The position numbers and the translations under genes were made by a program. The notes below the pieces were generated by a model. The model saw only the letters and a list, made by a program, of their open reading frames with translations. It searched no databases and was not told where the DNA came from. Shown piece by piece: positions 1-4,897 of a DNA stretch of 13,495 bases; position 1 is the first letter of the stretch, and each line of letters starts with the position of its first letter. Source of the DNA: Oscillospiraceae bacterium (GTDB lineage Bacteria > Bacillota_A > Clostridia > Oscillospirales > CAG-272). Location of the stretch: the NCBI GenBank assembly GCA_015064195.1, contig SVSO01000063.1, positions 1 through 13,495 of the forward strand. Reading direction: 5' to 3'.

Positions 1-93
1 CCCCTCTGTTAGCGATAGCGTTGAATAAAGCTTTTTGCGGAGCTTTTTCTCGAAAAAGCGACCGTTCCCCTTATGCTAACAATCCCCGCCAAA
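1..93. other. Window-edge gap with short AT-rich hairpins
   Basis: No gene is visible here. There is an 8-bp perfect inverted repeat GCTTTTTC/GAAAAAGC (42-49 and 52-59, 2-nt loop). Read on the minus strand, AAAGCT and AGCTTT can form a weak stem followed by ATT, which could be a poor terminator for the metal-sensor gene that ends at 94. There is no real T-run and the stem is AT-rich, so I do not call a terminator. Any gene cotranscribed downstream of the sensor would lie beyond the window. Confidence 0.3.
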
Positions 94-444
94 TCACTCC
101 CCAATATGCTCAATTCCCATAGAAATGATCGTTTTTACATGATCGTCAGCGAGAGAGTAACAGATCTGTTTGCCGGCTCGGCGGGATTTTACGAGACGGT
201 TGTGGCGGAGTACGCGGAGCTGGTGGGAGATTGCAGATTGGGTCATACCGAGAATGGCGGCAATGTCGCAGACACATAACTCCGATTCGTGGAGAACGTA
301 GAGGATCTTGATGCGCGTGCTGTCGCCGAAGGTCTTGAATAGCTCCTCCAGCTGATCGAGGACAACCTCGTCCGGCAAAGTTTCACAAAGCTCGCCGACC
401 GCCGCCGCGTGAAGCTCGCACGGCTCGCTTGGATGCTCATGCAT
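94..444 (-). CDS. ArsR/SmtB-family metal-sensing repressor (CadC/ZiaR-like)
   Basis: A 116-residue winged-helix repressor that should bind DNA without metal and release it when Zn, Cd or Pb binds, normally controlling an efflux pump. Helix-turn-helix: ILGMTQSAISHQLRVLR (about 64-80). Metal ligands seen: the alpha-3 pair in ELCVCD (C57, C59, D60) with N-terminal H2, H4, C9, H12 and C20 as possible partners, and a complete alpha-5 set D100, H102, H113, E116 (D-x-H-x10-H-x2-E, as in SmtB/CzrA), with E116 the last residue. Both known site types are therefore intact, as in CadC/ZiaR-type sensors. The start is the ATG at 444, because GGAGGTG lies 5 nt upstream of it; an in-frame ATG at 462 precedes that ribosome site and has none of its own. 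The regulated pump is not in the window. The family is clear; the metal is inferred. Confidence 0.93.
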   Translation of the reverse strand: MHEHPSEPCELHAAAVGELCETLPDEVVLDQLEELFKTFGDSTRIKILYVLHESELCVCDIAAILGMTQSAISHQLRVLRHNRLVKSRRAGKQICYSLADDHVKTIISMGIEHIGE

Positions 445-449
445 GGTTT

Positions 450-456
450 CACCTCC
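450..456 (-). promoter_or_regulatory. Ribosome binding site fixing the metal-sensor start
   Basis: GGAGGTG on the minus strand, 5 nt before the ATG at 444. It falls inside the longer open frame that begins at 462, so the shorter, 116-residue protein is the supported one. Confidence 0.8.
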
Positions 457-460
457 CAAC

Positions 461-482
461 ATTTGAATGAGTGTTCATATGT
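461..482. promoter_or_regulatory. Candidate SmtB/CadC-type operator
   Basis: An imperfect palindrome, ATTTGAAT-GAGT-GTTCATAT (461-480), contains the TGAA-N6-TTCA core (464-467, 474-477) known for SmtB/CadC/ZiaR operators. It sits just downstream of the -10 box, over the expected transcription start of the metal-sensor gene, where a bound dimer would block transcription. Autoregulation is inferred from position and family; binding is not shown. Confidence 0.7.
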
Positions 483-484
483 AC

Positions 485-513
485 ATTATAACACATTGGG
501 AGCGAAATGTCAA
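485..513 (-). promoter_or_regulatory. Sigma-A promoter of the metal-sensor gene
   Basis: Minus strand TTGACA (513-508), 17-nt spacer, TATAAT (490-485): a full-consensus housekeeping promoter. The start site should fall near 478, inside the candidate operator. A strong promoter with an overlapping operator is the usual arrangement for a derepressed metal-resistance unit. Confidence 0.82.
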
Positions 514-795
514 GCGATGGGCGATTTTCGATGCGATTCGACAATATATACCATAATGCATGGTATTCATCGCGTTATGCAGTGCATTCTGCCGAATCCG
601 TCAAAATCCGGGAACGATATTCCCGCATTGCATTTTATTCGCATATACACGTATAAATATGACGTAAAAAATGTATAATATACTGATTTTTCCTGATATT
701 GGAAATTTCGCTGGTAATTATTTGTAAATTTCGTATAATTTTATCCGCAAAATGCATGAGTTTTACAGCATAGTGAGCAATTTGACGAAAAGGGG
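514..795. other. AT-rich intergenic region without a supported gene
   Basis: No ORF here has a convincing start, composition or similarity. Two short palindromes are visible: ATACCAT-N5-ATGGTAT (548-566) and CGGGAA-N5-TTCCCG (609-625). They may be protein binding sites or incidental. A TATAAT at 674-679 lacks a fitting -35 box. The region separates the divergent promoters of the metal sensor and the cell wall hydrolase. Confidence 0.5.
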
Positions 796-824
796 TTGCA
801 AAATTCAGAAAAAGGGTGTATAAT
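796..824 (+). promoter_or_regulatory. Sigma-A promoter of the cell wall hydrolase unit
   Basis: TTGCAA (796-801), 17-nt spacer, TATAAT (819-824). The start site is expected near 830-832, giving a leader of about 220 nt before the hydrolase start codon. Confidence 0.75.
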
Positions 825-829
825 ATTAT

Positions 830-984
830 ATGTCTTAGACCCTGCGGGTGAATTGTCACCATTTTCATTGGTATATTTTTCCCCGCCCCGGCATATCCTG
901 TTCCCGGATGCCGACGAACGGTCTGAACCCGCCACCTCGGAAATTTGCCTTCGTGATTTCCGAACCCTCAAGGCGGCGAGACAT
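830..984 (+). ncRNA. Candidate structured 5' leader RNA, class unassigned
   Basis: The predicted transcript begins with AUGUCUU (830-836), which can pair with GAGACAU (978-984; six Watson-Crick pairs plus one U-G) and so close the whole 155-nt segment. Inside are GGTGA/TCACC (847-851, 856-860), GGCATATCC/GGATGCC (890-898, 906-912, one bulge) and CGGAAAT/ATTTCCG (938-944, 956-962). Competing pairings exist: GCGGGT (844-849) with ACCCGC (927-932), or CCGCC (929-933) with GGCGG (972-976). CACCTC (933-938) exactly complements GAGGTG (1039-1044) in the hydrolase ribosome site. Alternative folds plus an anti-ribosome-site segment suggest a regulatory leader. It does not fully match any riboswitch I can recall. 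All structure is by eye. Confidence 0.42.
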
Positions 985-1004
985 TTACGAAAGGAAGCAT
1001 TTTT

Positions 1005-1055
1005 ATGAAAGCAAGCCTACCCACCGTCATTGCGCAAGGAGGTGATCGCCTGTGA
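1005..1055 (+). CDS. 16-residue leader peptide coupled to the cell wall hydrolase
   Basis: The short ORF encodes MKASLPTVIAQGGDRL. It has its own ribosome site (AAAGGAA at about 990-996, roughly 8 nt upstream of the ATG). Its stop TGA (1053-1055) overlaps the hydrolase start GTG (1052-1054) as GTGA. Its codons for QGGD carry the strong ribosome site of the next gene, so ribosomes translating it would pass over and open that site. This supports translational coupling. The peptide has no recognisable function and may matter only for being translated. Too short for similarity arguments; the spacing and overlap are the evidence. Confidence 0.55.
   Translation: MKASLPTVIAQGGDRL
1036..1047 (+). 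promoter_or_regulatory. Near-perfect ribosome binding site inside the leader peptide ORF
   Basis: AAGGAGGTGATC complements the 3' end of 16S rRNA (GATCACCTCCTT) over all 12 bases and lies 4 nt upstream of the GTG start at 1052. Such a long match before a GTG codon, combined with a complementary CACCTC at 933-938, suggests that access to the site is controlled. Confidence 0.75.
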
Positions 1056-2047
1056 GACAATTGCATAAGCATACCACGTCTGTCGTAATCGCGCTCGTTT
1101 CGGCGATCGCTCTCGGCAGCATCGCCGCTTCGGTGATCGCCGCCGCGCCATACGCCGAGGAAGAGCCGGTGCTCACCGCCGCCAATGAGCCGGTGCGCAT
1201 CTTCGCTCCTGATGAGGTCGAGGATACCGCATATGACACGTTCCTGCTCGACCCCGCCGAGACTGTTCCGGAATGGGAGGAGATCTTTGAAGAATCCGAA
1301 TCTCCGTCCGTTCACGCAAATGCGCCGGAAACAGAGGCCGCTCCGGTAACGACAAAAGCGCCCGAGACAACGGCCGCTCCCGAAACCACCAAGGCTCCCG
1401 AGACAACTGCTGCTCCCGAAACCACCAAAGCTCCCGAAACGACTGCCGCTCCCGAAACCACCAAGGCCCCCGAGACAACCGCCGCTCCCGAAACCACCGC
1501 CGCTCCCGAGCCTGAGCCGGAACCGCTCCCTTCCCTGCTGGCGGACGAGCTTTCCGTGGTACATACCATCAGCGATGTGTCCATTCCCGTAACGGATGAA
1601 GAAATCCGCTACGCCGCAACCATCATCCAGCTGGAGGTCATGGGCAACGGCTCCAGCCTCTACTACTTCGAGGATGTGAAGGAAAAATACTGGGAGATGA
1701 TGGCCGTCGCGCAGTGCATCCGCAACCGCATGGAAAGCGACCGATTCCCCGACACGGCAAGCGAGGTCATGTTCCAGACCACCATCGTGAATGGCAAGAC
1801 CTTCTACCAGTTCAGCCCCGCAACCACGCTGGACTACTACACGCCCACCGAAGAAGCACTCACCGCAGCCCGCGAAGTGCTGGTGAACGGCGTAACCGTT
1901 CTCCCCACCGATTACTACTATTTCTGCGCATCCCGCATCGAAGGCAATTTTGAAGAATGGAACGATTTCATGCTCATCAAAAAAGCCGACGGCACCTTCG
2001 ATAAGAAGCAGGGTCATCTGACCACCTTCTACGCAGGCCACGAATAA
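1052..2047 (+). CDS. Secreted SleB-like cell wall hydrolase (Hydrolase_2 family) with Pro/Thr linker
   Basis: A 331-residue exported protein expected to cleave peptidoglycan. N-terminus: MRQLHKH then a hydrophobic stretch (about 8-31) ending near AAAPYA, a Sec signal peptide or anchor. Residues 97-144 hold four 12-residue repeats (APETTKAPETTA type), then a short EPEPEP segment: a wall-spanning linker. The C-terminal domain (about 178-331) matches the SleB/CwlJ pattern: RYAATIIQLEVMG with the expected catalytic Glu (E195), AVAQCIRNRMES, FQ..QFSP, PTEEALTAAREVLVNG, then a YYYF block. The GTG start is chosen because of the 12-base ribosome site and because it gives the full signal peptide. It follows a coupled leader peptide and ends at a terminator, so it is a single-gene unit. 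Despite the SleB name, nothing in the context shows a germination role; growth-related wall remodelling is equally possible. Confidence 0.88.
   Translation: MRQLHKHTTSVVIALVSAIALGSIAASVIAAAPYAEEEPVLTAANEPVRIFAPDEVEDTAYDTFLLDPAETVPEWEEIFEESESPSVHANAPETEAAPVTTKAPETTAAPETTKAPETTAAPETTKAPETTAAPETTKAPETTAAPETTAAPEPEPEPLPSLLADELSVVHTISDVSIPVTDEEIRYAATIIQLEVMGNGSSLYYFEDVKEKYWEMMAVAQCIRNRMESDRFPDTASEVMFQTTIVNGKTFYQFSPATTLDYYTPTEEALTAAREVLVNGVTVLPTDYYYFCASRIEGNFEEWNDFMLIKKADGTFDKKQGHLTTFYAGHE
1340..1525 (+). repeat. 36-bp tandem repeats coding the Pro/Thr linker
   Basis: Four in-frame 36-bp units start at 1340, 1376, 1412 and 1448 (each APETTKAPETTA or a close variant; the first has Val), followed by APETTA and EPEPEP codons. 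Copies differ mostly at silent positions (GAG/GAA, ACA/ACC), suggesting that protein sequence is kept while DNA drifts. Copy number probably varies among strains (inference). Confidence 0.85.
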
Positions 2048-2061
2048 GCTCTCCTTTTAAG

Positions 2062-2107
2062 CCCCGTTTCCCGGCACTCGCTGCGGAAGCGGGGATTTTC
2101 TTCTTTT
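2062..2107 (+). terminator. Rho-independent terminator after the cell wall hydrolase
   Basis: CCCCGTTTCC (2062-2071) pairs with GGAAGCGGGG (2085-2094; ten pairs, one G-U), followed by a T-rich run ATTTTCTTCTTTT. It lies 15 nt after the hydrolase stop codon. Confidence 0.85.
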
Positions 2108-2147
2108 AATGAATGGTGAATAATGAAGGATGAAGAATGAATAATCA
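2106..2147. repeat. Short GAATRATGAA-type low-complexity repeat
   Basis: A run of degenerate GAAT/GGTGAATAATGAAGGATGAAGAATGAATAA motifs sits between two terminators. No ORF is supported. Similar AT-rich strings are seen between genes in gut Clostridia (recollection, not checked). Confidence 0.45.
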
Positions 2148-2150
2148 TGG

Positions 2151-2190
2151 AAAAAAACCGCGCGAGACTTTGGCCTCGCGCAGTTTTCTT
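2151..2190. terminator. Bidirectional terminator between convergent genes
   Basis: GCGCGAG (2160-2166) and CTCGCGC (2175-2181) form a perfect 7-bp stem. An A7 run lies on the left and TTTTCTT on the right, so either strand gives a stem plus U-run. It can stop the minus-strand DUF4317 transcript and back up the hydrolase terminator. Confidence 0.8.
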
Positions 2191-2249
2191 CCTATTATTA
2201 TATATAGCTGTTTACATTTAATTTGTTAAACGACTTCTTTCATTAAAAT

Positions 2250-3377
2250 TCATTTAATTTCGATGTCGATGCCGTTGACGGTGACGCCGGAATCTGCACG
2301 CACCAGCACGTATTTCACGCCGTCGATCACCCGCGTTTCCACCAGATCGCCCCGCTCCGGATTCACTTTAATCGAAACGTCCGGCGTTTTCACCTCGAAC
2401 TGCTTCGGATTGACAAGATTGCGCGGGAGCAGCTCGGCAAGGTCGCCGTATTCGCTGTCCAGCCTTCCCTTCAGGTCGGCGATCTTGTCCTCCGAGATTT
2501 CACAGGATTCCAGCACCGCCGCAATGTCCGTCCGCGTGATGGTCAGCGGCTCGGCGATGGCGAGGGTTTTATGCTCCTCGATGCGCTGGGCGATGTCGTC
2601 GTGGATGGCCTGCACCACCTCCAGCGTGCATTCCTCCGCCAGCGCGTGGGAGAGGGATGCGCCGAAGATCTCCTTCTGCTCATCCGCAGGAAGCGGAAGC
2701 TCTGCGCCGAATACACGATCCGCGAAGCTCTGGCAGTTGTCCGCCGGATTTTTCACGTAGTAGAGCGCGTTGTAAATGTTGGTCTGGCGGGAATCGAAGG
2801 CCGGGAACAGAAATCCCAGCTCCGGCGCGGACACGTTCCATTCGCAGGAGCGGGTGTGGAACGCTTTTTTCGCCGCATCGTAGGAGAGGGTGGATTTCGC
2901 TTCCTTCACCGGGCAGACGGCGCACATGATGTAGGTGAACATCTGCTCCGATTCGCCGGCGTCGCCGTCATCGCGATGCTTTTTCGGCACGTCGTATGTA
3001 TCCACCATCAAAAGGATCAGGGCGTTGCCCTCGATGTTGATGCCGGAAGCGGCGGCATCGAAAAATTCCTTCGCCGCTTCATCGTCCCGCAGGCGCGAAT
3101 CCCGCAGCTTGGTCAGCAGGCCGTGCTCCTTGCCGGATTCCACCTGCGGAATGGAAAAGGCCGCATCGATGAGATTTTTGCCGTTGGTGCCGGACATGGC
3201 GCGGCGGAAGATGGCCAGATATTTTTCGATCTCCTCCATGGGCAGAAGGGCGAAGGATTCGGTAAATTCGTGGATGGTCTCCCGCTGGCTGTTGACGTAA
3301 CGGCCGCGGAGGGTGGCGATGTTGTTTTTATCGGGGTTCAGCCGGCGTCTCAGCTCGGCTATTTCTTTATCGATCAT
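2250..3377 (-). CDS. DUF4317 family protein
   Basis: A 375-residue soluble protein of unknown function recognised from the family pattern: MIDKEIAELRRRLNPDKNNI at the start, AMSGTNGKNLID, a DTYDVP segment, ICAVCPVK-like MCAVCPVKEAK with two cysteines, APELGFLFPAFD, TNIYNALYYV, and the C-terminal KQFEVKTPDVSIKVNPERGD-type stretch ending in VNGIDIEIK. Length is normal for the family, and no signal peptide or membrane segment is seen. The family is largely confined to Clostridia. The start is the ATG at 3377, with GAGGTG 5 nt upstream; the frame opens 20 codons earlier but that stretch contains the promoter -10 box and is not coding. It is divergent from the SGNH hydrolase and convergent with the cell wall hydrolase. 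Function cannot be given from the sequence. Confidence 0.88.
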   Translation of the reverse strand: MIDKEIAELRRRLNPDKNNIATLRGRYVNSQRETIHEFTESFALLPMEEIEKYLAIFRRAMSGTNGKNLIDAAFSIPQVESGKEHGLLTKLRDSRLRDDEAAKEFFDAAASGINIEGNALILLMVDTYDVPKKHRDDGDAGESEQMFTYIMCAVCPVKEAKSTLSYDAAKKAFHTRSCEWNVSAPELGFLFPAFDSRQTNIYNALYYVKNPADNCQSFADRVFGAELPLPADEQKEIFGASLSHALAEECTLEVVQAIHDDIAQRIEEHKTLAIAEPLTITRTDIAAVLESCEISEDKIADLKGRLDSEYGDLAELLPRNLVNPKQFEVKTPDVSIKVNPERGDLVETRVIDGVKYVLVRADSGVTVNGIDIEIK

Positions 3378-3408
3378 GATAGCACCTCGCAAAAAATGGG
3401 ATGCTACT

Positions 3409-3437
3409 ATTATAGCGGAAAAAATCCGGGAAATCAA
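3409..3437 (-). promoter_or_regulatory. Sigma-A promoter of the DUF4317 gene
   Basis: Minus strand TTGATT (3437-3432), 17-nt spacer, TATAAT (3414-3409). It gives a short leader of about 25 nt. It lies back to back with the promoter at 3460-3488. Confidence 0.72.
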
Positions 3438-3459
3438 GCGGAATTTGTTAATTTAAGGG

Positions 3460-3488
3460 TTGCATTCCGGAAGAAAATGTGCTATAAT
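3460..3488 (+). promoter_or_regulatory. Sigma-A promoter of the SGNH hydrolase gene
   Basis: TTGCAT (3460-3465), 17-nt spacer, TATAAT (3483-3488), with the start site near 3495 and the start codon at 3524. No clear operator is visible between the two divergent promoters. Confidence 0.75.
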
Positions 3489-3523
3489 GGAAGCGTCAAA
3501 ACCCGACGAAAGGAAGATCTATC

Positions 3524-4318
3524 ATGAATCTGAACAAATTTTTAGCAGATCCGGCGGAACTGCCGCTGGAACGCATCGTTGACGACGGCGGCTATACCGC
3601 CATTTTCCGCACCATCGCCTGCATCGGCGACAGCCTGTCCTCCGGCGAATTCCAGTCCACCGACGAGGCCGGCATCAAGCAGGGCTATCACGATTATTTT
3701 GAATATTCGTGGGGGCAGTACATCGCCCGCGCCGCCGGATGCACCGTGTACAATTTCTCCCGGGGCGGCATGACAGCGAAGGAATACTGGAATTCCTTTG
3801 CGGAGTCCAAGGGCTTCTGGAGCGAGGATCTGCTGGCGCAGGCTTACATCATCGCGCTGGGCGTGAACGATCTGTTCAACCAGCATCAGGAGCCGGGCGA
3901 GATCACCGACATTGATCTTGCCGATTGGAACAACAACAAGGAGACCTTCTGCGGCTATTACGGCAGAATCATCCAGCGCATCAAGTCCATGCAGCCCCAC
4001 GCGAAATTTTTCCTGATGACCACACCCCGCGGCGGCCGTGACGATGCCATGCAGAGAAAGCACGCGGAGCTGATGCATCAGATGGCGGAGCTGTTCGATT
4101 ACACCTACGTCATCGACCTGTACAAATACGCGCCGGTGTACGATGCCGAATTCCGGAAGAATTTCTACCTCGGCGGCCACATGAACCCCATGGGCTACCA
4201 GCTGACGGCGAAGATGGTCATGAGCTACATCGACTGGATCGTCCGCAACAATATGGAGGATTTCTCGCAGGTCGGCTTCATCGGCAAGGGCGTGCATAAC
4301 TATACAGCCAAGTGGTAG
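3524..4318 (+). CDS. SGNH/GDSL-family hydrolase (esterase-like)
   Basis: A 264-residue protein with no signal peptide, so probably cytoplasmic. SGNH blocks: GDSLSSGE with nucleophile Ser37 (block I), SRGGMT with Gly81/82 (block II), GVNDL with Asn115 (block III, oxyanion hole) and GGHMNPMGY with His219 (block V). The usual Asp three residues before His is Leu216 here, so the enzyme may use a Ser-His dyad or take an acid from elsewhere. The substrate is unknown; relatives remove acetyl or other acyl groups from carbohydrates. The start is supported by AAAGGAAG about 8-10 nt upstream. It is transcribed alone, divergent from DUF4317. The last codons and stop lie inside a tandem palindromic repeat (4307-4370), so the AKW end may be a late addition. 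Confidence 0.85.
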   Translation: MNLNKFLADPAELPLERIVDDGGYTAIFRTIACIGDSLSSGEFQSTDEAGIKQGYHDYFEYSWGQYIARAAGCTVYNFSRGGMTAKEYWNSFAESKGFWSEDLLAQAYIIALGVNDLFNQHQEPGEITDIDLADWNNNKETFCGYYGRIIQRIKSMQPHAKFFLMTTPRGGRDDAMQRKHAELMHQMAELFDYTYVIDLYKYAPVYDAEFRKNFYLGGHMNPMGYQLTAKMVMSYIDWIVRNNMEDFSQVGFIGKGVHNYTAKW

Positions 4319-4370
4319 ACCACTTGGCTGGGCCAAAATGGTAAACCATTTGGCTGGGCCAAAGTGGTAA
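4307..4370. repeat. Tandem palindromic repeats overlapping the hydrolase stop codon
   Basis: Three copies of a 25-26 bp unit begin at 4307, 4332 and 4358. The first is a perfect palindrome GCCAAGTGGT-AG-ACCACTTGGC (4307-4328) whose centre supplies the TAG stop. The second, GCCAAAATGGT-AA-ACCATTTGGC, has one bulged A. The third is cut after GCCAAAGTGGTAA. Each copy can fold alone. No T-run follows, so they are not ordinary terminators. Confidence 0.8.
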
Positions 4371-4672
4371 GCGATTCCAAAAGCAAGAGACTTTTTCGAG
4401 CCAATGCCTTTAACTTCAGATAAACGAAATGAATTGTAGGGACCGGCGTCCTCGACGGTCCGCCGTAAAATTTCAACCATTCGTCATTTTGTGGTAAAAG
4501 TGAACGTGTGATTTGTTGAAATAAACTTAATCCATGTCATAAGTAACGGACCGTCGGGGACGCCGGTCCCTACAGTTTTGTCATTTTCATGTATATCACA
4601 ATTGTAAACCCGTTAAGTTAATGTCATTACTTTCCAAGTCCCCTGCTTTTTTGCGAAAATACAGAATATCCC
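4371..4672. other. Intergenic region with repeats, no gene
   Basis: Apart from the inverted repeat pair at 4435-4574, I see no gene, promoter or clear terminator in this stretch. An antisense open frame that crosses it has no ribosome site and the composition of a gene shadow. Confidence 0.5.
4435..4574. mobile_element. MITE-like element with 28-bp terminal inverted repeats
   Basis: The left arm 4435-4462 (beginning TGTAGGGACCGGCG) and the right arm 4547-4574 (ending CGCCGGTCCCTACA) are inverted copies with one difference in 28 bases, and that difference is a G-U pair in RNA. The 84-bp interior is AT-rich and codes for nothing. GC-rich arms around an unrelated centre, no transposase, and placement between genes fit a non-autonomous palindromic element. 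I recall similar GGGACCGGCGTCC strings as frequent intergenic repeats in gut Clostridia but cannot verify it. No target-site duplication is obvious. Confidence 0.6.
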
Positions 4673-4701
4673 TTGACAAATGGGCATAACTATTGTATAA
4701 T
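4673..4701 (+). promoter_or_regulatory. Full-consensus sigma-A promoter of the CorC-type gene
   Basis: TTGACA (4673-4678), 17-nt spacer, TATAAT (4696-4701). Start site near 4708, followed by about 190 nt of leader before the TTG start codon. A promoter this strong in front of a TTG-initiated membrane protein gene suggests control within the leader. Confidence 0.85.
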
Positions 4702-4707
4702 AGTAGT

Positions 4708-4897
4708 AATATCATTTGAAAGGAAGTGAAACAAGAACCATTATGGACAGCGGAGGTCATAGTAGCACCCCTCCTTTATGTCGAAAATACCTGCTCGCTG
4801 AATGGATTCTGTTCCCGTGGCAGAAACTGCCGCGCCGTGAATGATTCCCAGTCAACGTCAGCAGAATTTTCATAAAACATAACGGAGGAAACGAATT
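4708..4897 (+). ncRNA. Candidate regulatory leader RNA of the CorC-type gene
   Basis: About 190 nt. Stems seen: GGAGG/CCTCC (4752-4756, 4770-4774), CGTGGCAG-AAA-CTGCCGCG (4816-4834, eight pairs with one U-G), and a long-range GATTCTG/CAGAATT around it (starting near 4804 and 4862). The CCTCC at 4770-4774 can pair either with the upstream GGAGG or with the real ribosome site GGAGG at 4884-4888, a possible on/off choice. No U-run follows a stem, so control would be on translation. I compared it from memory with the M-box, manganese and NiCo riboswitches and found no convincing core match. Class unknown; folding judged by eye. Confidence 0.4.
4743..4844 (+). CDS. Possible 33-residue leader ORF upstream of the CorC-type gene
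   Basis: The ORF begins MDSGGHSSTPPLCRK and ends PRRE. It is in the leader, with an AGGAAGTGA ribosome-site-like string that sits rather far (13-16 nt) from the ATG. An overlapping frame from GTG 4726 to TAA 4873-4875 (49 residues, begins MKQEPLWTAEV and has three Cys in CSLNGFCSRGRNC) is also open, but AAAGGA touches its start. At most one is likely real. Both overlap the predicted hairpins. No function can be assigned, and open frames of this length arise by chance. Confidence 0.25.
   Translation: MDSGGHSSTPPLCRKYLLAEWILFPWQKLPRRE

Noticed and set aside
674..679. An additional plus-strand promoter (TATAAT)
   Set aside because: No acceptable -35 box lies 16-18 nt upstream and no gene follows closely.
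838..940. A c-di-AMP (ydaO) riboswitch before the cell wall hydrolase
   Set aside because: Only two short blocks resemble it. The 5' half would lie upstream of the predicted transcript start, and the conserved ACAGCTAACCTCG part is not intact. Kept only as a hypothesis to test.
1340..1525. A CRISPR-like array
   Set aside because: The 36-bp units are contiguous, in frame and lack unique spacers; they encode a Pro/Thr linker.
968..2041. A 357-codon Gly-rich open frame antisense to the cell wall hydrolase
   Set aside because: It is the mirror of the GC-rich coding strand and the Pro/Thr repeats, with no ribosome site or family pattern, while the plus strand has a signal peptide and a recognised domain.
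2571..3527. A 318-codon open frame antisense to DUF4317
   Set aside because: It lies opposite a recognised family, runs through both divergent promoters, and has no ribosome site or known motif.
4307..4370. A rho-independent terminator for the SGNH hydrolase
   Set aside because: The palindromes are not followed by a T-run.
3542..4480. A 312-codon open frame antisense to the SGNH hydrolase
   Set aside because: It begins inside the inverted repeat element and mirrors a gene with clear SGNH blocks.
4740..4880. An M-box or manganese riboswitch before the CorC-type gene
   Set aside because: Only scattered words agree (CTCCT, GTCAAC). The conserved GGTGAGGCTCC and GGGGAGTAG cores were not found.
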